Positions 59,179 to 64,000 of a DNA stretch of 64,000 bases are shown here, piece by piece. The notes below the pieces were generated by a model that was given only the letters and a program-made list of their open reading frames with translations, made no database searches and was not told the origin of the DNA. Location of the stretch: the NCBI GenBank assembly GCA_022793675.1, contig JAAWDH010000049.1:1-64000 (forward strand), in the 5' to 3' direction. Numbering within the stretch: position 1 is the stretch's first letter; each line of letters begins with the position of its first letter. Position numbers and translations under genes: made by a program. This DNA comes from Oscillospiraceae bacterium. GTDB lineage: Bacteria > Bacillota > Clostridia > Oscillospirales > Ruminococcaceae.

Positions 59179-60307
59179 CAGCGGCTATTTTGTATCAGAA
59201 GACCTAGCCGTCGGGTACCGCAGCCTTCCGCTGATCCGCGAAATCAGCCTACAGGTGAAAAGGGGCGAGATCCTCACTTTGATTGGCCCCAACGGTTCGG
59301 GCAAATCGACAATCCTTAAAACCATCACCCGGCAGCTGGCAGCGGTGAGCGGCGCGGCCTATTTGGGCGGCGAAGATCTTTGGCGGATGCCGCCTAAGAC
59401 GCTCGCCCAGCGGCAGTCGGTGGTGCTGACGGAGCGGGTGCGCCCCGAACTGATGACCTGTTGGGAGCTGGTGGCGACGGCCCGCTATCCGTATACCGGC
59501 CGTTTTGGACGGCTGGAAGTGAGAGACCAGGCGGCGGTGGAGGCTGCGCTGCGGCGGGTGCAGGGGCTGGAGCTGGCGGAGCGGCTGGTGGCGGAACTGA
59601 GCGATGGGCAGTTCCAGCGGGTGATGCTTGCTCGGGCAATCTGTCAGGAACCGGAGATGATTGTGCTCGACGAACCGACTTCTTTCCTCGACATCCGCCA
59701 TAAGTTGGAAATCCTTGGCATCCTGCAAAAAATGGCACGGGAGGAAGGCGTCGCGGTGGTCATGAGCCTGCACGAGGTCGATTTGGCGGCCAAGGTGTCC
59801 GATCGGGTGGTCTGCGTCAAAGGAGAGACGATTGCAGCCTGCGGCCCGCCGGAAAAAATCTTTTCTAATCAGGTTATAGCAAAACTTTACGGCATTGAGG
59901 CGGGGCAGTATGACTGCCGGCTGGGGACGGTAGAGCTGGCGAAGCCGGCGGGAGCCCCGATGGCGCTGGTTGTGGGCGGCAATGGGACAGGCATCCCTTT
60001 TTATCGGGCGCTGCAGCGGCTGGGCCTGCCCTTTGCGGCTGGGATCCTCTGGAAAAACGACATTGAAGCGCCGGTAGCGGAGGCGTTGGCGGCGCAGGTG
60101 TTTTGGGCAGAAGCATTTCTGCCGCCTGAACTGGAAGTGCATATGTCCGCCTTGAATTTTCTGGAAAAGTGTGCGCTGGTAGCAGACAGCGGATGCCCGA
60201 AGGTTGGGCTGAATGAAGCAAACGCACAGCTGCTTTGGCAGGCCAGAGAAAAAGGGGTTGCGGTGGCCAGGTCGGTGGAAGAGTTGGCAGGATTGCTTGG
60301 CAGATAA
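59168..60307 (+). CDS. FecE/BtuD-type ATPase with C-terminal extension
   Basis: 379 residues, about 120 longer than a normal FecE-type ATPase. Walker A is GPNGSGKS (40-47), the signature LSDGQ and Walker B MIVLDEPTSFLD. After about residue 255 an additional domain begins (ALVVGGNGTGIPFYRALQRL, CALVADSGCPKVG) with a nucleotide-fold look. It powers the adjoining permease. The added domain may sense ligand or modify the cargo, which is inference. Confidence 0.9.
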   Translation: MKADSGYFVSEDLAVGYRSLPLIREISLQVKRGEILTLIGPNGSGKSTILKTITRQLAAVSGAAYLGGEDLWRMPPKTLAQRQSVVLTERVRPELMTCWELVATARYPYTGRFGRLEVRDQAAVEAALRRVQGLELAERLVAELSDGQFQRVMLARAICQEPEMIVLDEPTSFLDIRHKLEILGILQKMAREEGVAVVMSLHEVDLAAKVSDRVVCVKGETIAACGPPEKIFSNQVIAKLYGIEAGQYDCRLGTVELAKPAGAPMALVVGGNGTGIPFYRALQRLGLPFAAGILWKNDIEAPVAEALAAQVFWAEAFLPPELEVHMSALNFLEKCALVADSGCPKVGLNEANAQLLWQAREKGVAVARSVEELAGLLGR

Positions 60308-60337
60308 CGGATTAGCAGCTGTCAAAAATGGTAGGGC

Positions 60338-60535
60338 TTATTGGCGCAGCAGCCAGTAGATCAGCTCTTCGCCGGCCTGCTGCATCATCCCGGTGCAGGC
60401 CTCGGCAGCCTGTGAAACCTCGTTCGCCAGACGGGCGACTGCGCCGGCGAGGCTGGCGGACAGCGGCGTAAAATGGACCATCAGCAGAAAAGCCAGACAG
60501 GCAGAGGCAAGGCGGGCGGGAAAGTTTCGACGCAT
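60338..60535 (-). CDS. Small orphan membrane or secreted protein
   Basis: 65 residues from ATG 60535. A basic start (MRRNFPARLAS) and a hydrophobic stretch (about 9-22) form a signal or anchor, followed by an alpha-helical Ala/Gln/Glu segment ending WLLRQ. GGGAG stands in front, and a perfect consensus promoter lies 60 bases upstream, so transcription is likely. I find no recognisable family. It is divergent from the XRE-cellulase genes. The frame open further upstream to 60625 reaches the promoter and is rejected. Confidence 0.6.
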   Translation of the reverse strand: MRRNFPARLASACLAFLLMVHFTPLSASLAGAVARLANEVSQAAEACTGMMQQAGEELIYWLLRQ

Positions 60536-60596
60536 AGGAAGTCTCCCTTCTGCCCCTTGGGGCGGAAATTTTGCTGGAAAGGCGTGTTTCCTGGAA

Positions 60597-60625
60597 ATTA
60601 TAGCACAAAAATGCGGAAGTGTCAA
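60597..60625 (-). promoter_or_regulatory. Consensus promoter of the small orphan gene
   Basis: On the minus strand TTGACA (60625-60620), exactly 17 bases, TATAAT (60602-60597). Confidence 0.9.
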
Positions 60626-60739
60626 TTTAAAACATCAAAATGATAATTTAATATCACGCTGATTACTCTATACTAGTAGATGATCGGGGCGCAGTCGTAA
60701 AGGCTGCCCGGAGCAAACGCTGAAAAATAGGGTGATAGT

Positions 60740-61036
60740 ATGATTGACGAGAGACTACGGCAGCTTAGGGAAGAGAACCGGCTGACCCAGTCGGAGCTGG
60801 CCAAAAGGCTGGGGATTACCCGTTCCAGCGTCAACGCCTGGGAGATGGGCATTTCGGTGCCTTCGACCCAGTATATCGTTGAGCTGGCAATGCTTTACCG
60901 GGTGTCAACCGACTATCTGCTGGGGCAGGACAAGCGGGTGACGCTGGATATTTCCGGTTTATCGGAGGCGGATATAGACATCATTTACCAGTTGGTGCGG
61001 CATCTGCGCCAGCTGCGGCAGGGAGAGGGGCAGTAG
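60740..61036 (+). CDS. XRE-family transcriptional regulator
   Basis: 98 residues. The helix-turn-helix of the Cro/CI type is complete (NRLTQSELAKRLGITRSSVNAWEMG, residues 13-37), with a hydrophobic YIVELAMLYRVSTDYLLG segment and a C-terminal helical tail. GGGTGAT precedes the ATG. It ends two bases before the cellulase gene, so it is likely co-transcribed and may control that gene or the divergent small gene. Confidence 0.9.
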   Translation: MIDERLRQLREENRLTQSELAKRLGITRSSVNAWEMGISVPSTQYIVELAMLYRVSTDYLLGQDKRVTLDISGLSEADIDIIYQLVRHLRQLRQGEGQ

Positions 61037-61038
61037 TT

Positions 61039-62748
61039 ATGACGCTGAAGAAAATGGTGGCGGCACTGGCGGCGGCTATGCTGGCTATGTCCGCCAGTTG
61101 CGGACAGGCAAGGGAGACAGATGGGGAAATTTTGACATCGGAAGGCTTGGCCACTTCATCAGAAGAGCCAGCGGCAAGCGATGCCGGAACTGTTTCAAGG
61201 GGCATGGAAGCGGGTATTTCTGCGGATAATTCCAGCACAGAATCTAATATTATTTCACAAAATAATATAAATAATATAGATTCAAGCTGCGAATCCTCCA
61301 GCCATATGCCCGCTGAAACTGAAAAGGAAAAGCCAGAATCCAGCGCTGTTGTTTCGGGGAGCCACCCCGCCAGTGAGGACAATGGTCAGCTAAAATTACC
61401 AAACGACGAATCATCATCTAATTATACAAATAGCAAATATTCTGGTGCTGGAACGCTTCAAGTTATCGGCAGCCAGCTCTGCGACGGCAGCGGCCAGCCT
61501 GTCCAGCTGCGGGGAGTCAGCACTCATGGGCTAGCATGGTATCCAGAATATGTCAACGAAGCTTTTTTTAAGGAACTGAAAGGCTGGGGGGCCAACGTGG
61601 TGCGGTTGGCAATGTATACGGCGGAATATGGCGGCTATTGTTCCGGCGGCGACAAGGAAGCGCTGAAAGCGCTGGTGCGCAAGGGCGTGTCTGCCGCTGC
61701 GTCGGCAGGGCTTTATGCAATTGTGGACTGGCATGTGCTGAGCGATCAAAATCCGCTGACCTATCTTGCAGAATCGAAAGCTTTTTTTGCCGAGATGGCC
61801 GCAGAATTTGCCGGGCAGGGCCATGTCCTCTACGAGATCTGCAACGAGCCAAATGGCGGCGCTTCCTGGGCGGACATCAAACGCTACGCCAGCGAAGTGA
61901 TCCCTGTGATTCGTGCGGCAGACCCAGGCGCGGTGGTTCTGGTGGGTACCCCGACCTGGTCGCAGGAAATCGATAAGGCCGCCGCTGACCCGCTGCCCGA
62001 TGAAAACGTTATGTATACGCTGCATTTTTATGCAGCTACCCACACTGACAACCTCCGCAGCCGGATGGTGAAGGCGGTAGAAGGCGGGCTGCCGGTGTTT
62101 GTGTCAGAGTTCGGCATTTGCGACGCCAGCGGCAGCGGCGGCATCGACGAGGCGCAGGCGGCCCAGTGGGTGGCGGCAATGGATCGGCTTGGGGTCAGCT
62201 ATGTGGCTTGGAACCTGTCCAATAAAAACGAGACTTCCGCAATTTTTCAAACAAACTGCCAAAAAACTGCCGGCTTTACAGCAGACGATTTAAGCCCTTC
62301 GGGCAGGTGGGTTTATAAGCTGCTAAGCGGCAGCGGCGCGGAAGGGCTTCCCCAGTCATCGGAGCCTTCAGGGCAGTCCCAACCTCCCGTTTCCCCCCAA
62401 CCGCCGGCGCCGTCTGCCCCAGTACCAGAGGAAAGCGTACCAGCACAGGCTATTGGCGGCAATTTCCGCTGTGAAGCTTTGCTGGTCAACAGCTGGGAAA
62501 ACGGCGGACAGCCTTTTTATCAATATGAATTAACCCTCTATAACGATGGCGCAGCCTGCGAGGGCTGGGAAGTTACCCTTCAGTTGGACGGCGCGCCTGC
62601 CGTTTCGGATAGCTGGAATGGACAATTTACCTTGGACGGCGCTACCCTTACCATCCGTTCGATGGATTATAACGGCAGCATCCCTGCCGGCGGTTCTATC
62701 GCCAATATCGGCTTTATCGTTTCCGGCGGCCGTATCGTTGCGGAATAA
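61039..62748 (+). CDS. GH5 endoglucanase lipoprotein with C-terminal CBM2-like module
   Basis: 569 residues. A signal with a lipobox-like Cys21 (SASC) is followed by a Ser/Asn/Glu-rich linker to about residue 135. The GH5 barrel has VQLRGVSTHGLAWYPEYVN, the acid/base Glu in YEICNEPNGG and the nucleophile Glu in VFVSEFGIC. A Pro/Ser/Gln linker (about 433-472) leads to a cellulose-binding module of family 2 type (about 475-569: WENGGQPFYQYELTLYN to GSIPAGGSIANIGF). It is probably surface-anchored and cuts beta-1,4-glucans. Linker codon use is AT-rich and unlike its neighbours. Confidence 0.9.
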   Translation: MTLKKMVAALAAAMLAMSASCGQARETDGEILTSEGLATSSEEPAASDAGTVSRGMEAGISADNSSTESNIISQNNINNIDSSCESSSHMPAETEKEKPESSAVVSGSHPASEDNGQLKLPNDESSSNYTNSKYSGAGTLQVIGSQLCDGSGQPVQLRGVSTHGLAWYPEYVNEAFFKELKGWGANVVRLAMYTAEYGGYCSGGDKEALKALVRKGVSAAASAGLYAIVDWHVLSDQNPLTYLAESKAFFAEMAAEFAGQGHVLYEICNEPNGGASWADIKRYASEVIPVIRAADPGAVVLVGTPTWSQEIDKAAADPLPDENVMYTLHFYAATHTDNLRSRMVKAVEGGLPVFVSEFGICDASGSGGIDEAQAAQWVAAMDRLGVSYVAWNLSNKNETSAIFQTNCQKTAGFTADDLSPSGRWVYKLLSGSGAEGLPQSSEPSGQSQPPVSPQPPAPSAPVPEESVPAQAIGGNFRCEALLVNSWENGGQPFYQYELTLYNDGAACEGWEVTLQLDGAPAVSDSWNGQFTLDGATLTIRSMDYNGSIPAGGSIANIGFIVSGGRIVAE

Positions 62749-62798
62749 AATGCAGCGTTGGCAGGCGGGACAGCTGTAGACAAGAAAGCGAGGAAAAC

Positions 62799-63356
62799 AT
62801 GAGCTGGCTAGAAGAAAGGCTTCCCGAGTATTTCAGCCAATTTGACACTGCGACGGCGCGGATGCACGCGCTGCTTGAAGCGCTGCCTGCGGCCAAAAGC
62901 GTGGAATATGGGTATATACAGGGGATCGGGCCGGCGCAGCAGGCCGCGGCGCTGTTATGCAGGGCGCTGCTGAAGTTCAGCGGCAGCGAGGAGATGCGCG
63001 GCATTGCGTTGGAAATCCAGCACAGCCGGCTTCGGGAACTGGCCGAGGTACGGGAGCTTCGCCTATTCCTCCAGGATATAACGGGCAGGGCGCGGGATGC
63101 GTCCAGTTTTACCCAGGCGCGGGGGCTGTTGGTTAAACGGCTGGGGGCGGCACTGGATTCAGCGGAAGAGTGCGGCAGCGTCGACCGGGACTATGCGGCG
63201 ATTATGGTCCCGCTGCATGATTATGCAATCCGGCTCTGCGAGCTGACAATGAAGTATGATCTTCAGCCGGTTTTATTGCCGCAGGTGCGGGCGGTGCGCC
63301 GTGCCCATCTTCAGACCCGCCGTTCCCTTACCCTCCTCTATCCCAACAGCAGGTAA
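62799..63356 (+). CDS. Helical protein of unknown function
   Basis: 185 residues, largely alpha-helical, with no signal peptide, no membrane segment and no motif I recognise. A C-terminal basic stretch (RAVRRAHLQTRRSL) stands out. It begins 50 bases after the cellulase and could be read from the same transcript. A strong terminator follows, which supports it as the last gene. Confidence 0.6.
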   Translation: MSWLEERLPEYFSQFDTATARMHALLEALPAAKSVEYGYIQGIGPAQQAAALLCRALLKFSGSEEMRGIALEIQHSRLRELAEVRELRLFLQDITGRARDASSFTQARGLLVKRLGAALDSAEECGSVDRDYAAIMVPLHDYAIRLCELTMKYDLQPVLLPQVRAVRRAHLQTRRSLTLLYPNSR

Positions 63357-63380
63357 TTTTACCCTCTGCGTGAAATAAAT

Positions 63381-63427
63381 TGCGCAGCCGCTTTCCCGTG
63401 ACGGGGTGCGGCTGCGCATTGGTTTTT
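63381..63427. terminator. Bidirectional terminator
   Basis: TGCGCAGCCGC (63381-63391) pairs perfectly with 63408-63418, followed by TTGGTTTTTG. It separates the plus-strand unknown gene from the minus-strand serpin. Confidence 0.85.
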
Positions 63428-63441
63428 GTATACTCGTTGGT

Positions 63442-64000
63442 TCAGGAGAGGCAGTCTGTCTGAAGGCCAAGAAAAAGGGGGATGCCATTTGTTGTGTCAA
63501 TCAGCGCGTAAAGGAAGGGCCGGTTTAGGATAACCTTTTTTGGTTCCTCCGAACTGGGCGCAGCAGCACTATTCATCATCACCGCTGTGGCGGCGCCGGC
63601 GCGTGTACCCTTTTCATCGACAATAATGTGTGTTTTGTGAAGGACTTTGTCAATCCAGACCCGCTCGTTTTCAAGGTCGCTGAAATTATACATCTGCGAA
63701 AAATCGGCAGCCCGTTCATCAAAAGCATCTGTAATGCCCATTGCTTTCAGCGCATCATTGAGGGTTACCGAAAAGCTGGTCTCAAACTTCGGGATAGCCG
63801 TGATTACCATTTCATGCGACATCTGGCCTATCATTTTTGTAAAAGACTCGCCGGTCAGGCTCGCAGCATAATCTTCTAAATTGACCCCTTCGTCCGGCAG
63901 CAGCGCCATAAAGGCGTACTTCCCGCCTGCGTAGGGCTTATAGAACCCCTGCGCCTGTTCGTCCGAAAGATAGGCGTATTCGTTGTTATACAGGAACTTT
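63442..64000 (-). CDS. Serpin-family protease inhibitor, C-terminal half (5' end outside window)
   Basis: About 186 residues are visible from the window edge to the stop. Serpin signatures are clear: GFYKPYAGGKYAFMALLP, IPKFETSFSVTLNDALKAMGI, the HKTHIIVDEKGTRAGAATAVM hinge of the reactive-centre loop, and the closing NRPFLYALIDTTNGIPLFLG. The loop after the hinge runs MMNSAAAPSSEEPKK. Serpins trap serine or cysteine proteases by a conformational change. The bacterial location next to a cellulase recalls serpins that protect secreted hydrolases; that role is inference. Signal peptide and start are not visible. Confidence 0.9.
   Translation of the reverse strand, partial: KFLYNNEYAYLSDEQAQGFYKPYAGGKYAFMALLPDEGVNLEDYAASLTGESFTKMIGQMSHEMVITAIPKFETSFSVTLNDALKAMGITDAFDERAADFSQMYNFSDLENERVWIDKVLHKTHIIVDEKGTRAGAATAVMMNSAAAPSSEEPKKVILNRPFLYALIDTTNGIPLFLGLQTDCLS

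Overview
The window comes from a Gram-positive, endospore-forming anaerobe of the class Clostridia, most likely a gut member of the Oscillospirales (Ruminococcaceae-like). The case rests on strong sigma-A promoters (TTGACA-17-TATAAT) and AGGAGG ribosome sites in DNA of fairly high GC. It also rests on SpoIIP, on the rimP-nusA-rnpM-ylxQ-infB-rbfA-nrnA-truB-ribF order, on PPDK, on LplA/LplB/YtcP-type sugar importers without their own ATPase, and on the fused CitX-CitG and DUF4358/MBOAT/DHHW sets common in this group. The species assignment is inference.

Layout: (1) 1-120 is the C-terminal end of a tyrosine integrase. (2) 484-4085 encodes a heterodimeric ABC exporter, convergent with tex (4329-6500, minus). 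(3) 7030-10802 is a first oligosaccharide ABC importer (two permeases, then a lipoprotein). (4) 10892-14256 (minus) is a response regulator/ABC-2 transporter/histidine kinase operon, next to a TipA-like MerR regulator. (5) 15625-18728 is a polysaccharide O-acetylation set (DUF4358 lipoprotein, MBOAT, DHHW). (6) 19016-23670 is a fucose operon (fucI, fucU, GH18, fucA). A repeat-rich island in its middle carries a colicin E-type immunity gene. (7) 23836-27232 holds an esterase (minus) and a membrane AraC regulator. (8) 27246-40387 is a dispersed citrate lyase locus: citXG, then a second sugar importer plus a serine hydrolase, citDEF, a RelE/HigB toxin-antitoxin pair, citC, an AbrB-type membrane protein, and citrate synthase on the other strand. 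(9) 40696-45343 encodes an HTH-methyltransferase fusion, purC and ppdK. (10) 45462-47045 (minus) holds spoIIP and a small membrane protein. (11) 47501-56153 is the translation/transcription operon. (12) 56213-60307 holds two small DNA-binding-type proteins and an iron/cobalamin-type importer. (13) 60338-64000 holds a small orphan secreted protein, an XRE regulator, a GH5-CBM2 cellulase lipoprotein, an unknown helical protein and the C-terminal half of a serpin.

Working together: cell-surface glycan hydrolysis (GH5), two importers, fucose catabolism and citrate cleavage fit a gut saccharolytic lifestyle, with PPDK and citrate synthase at the pyruvate/oxaloacetate node. The most unusual signals are an orphan colicin-type DNase immunity gene between imperfect direct repeats inside the fucose operon, a dispersed intergenic repeat family (six fuller copies plus two fragments), and a perfect three-hairpin cloverleaf palindrome next to the immunity gene. 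I recognise no tRNA, rRNA, CRISPR array or named riboswitch.
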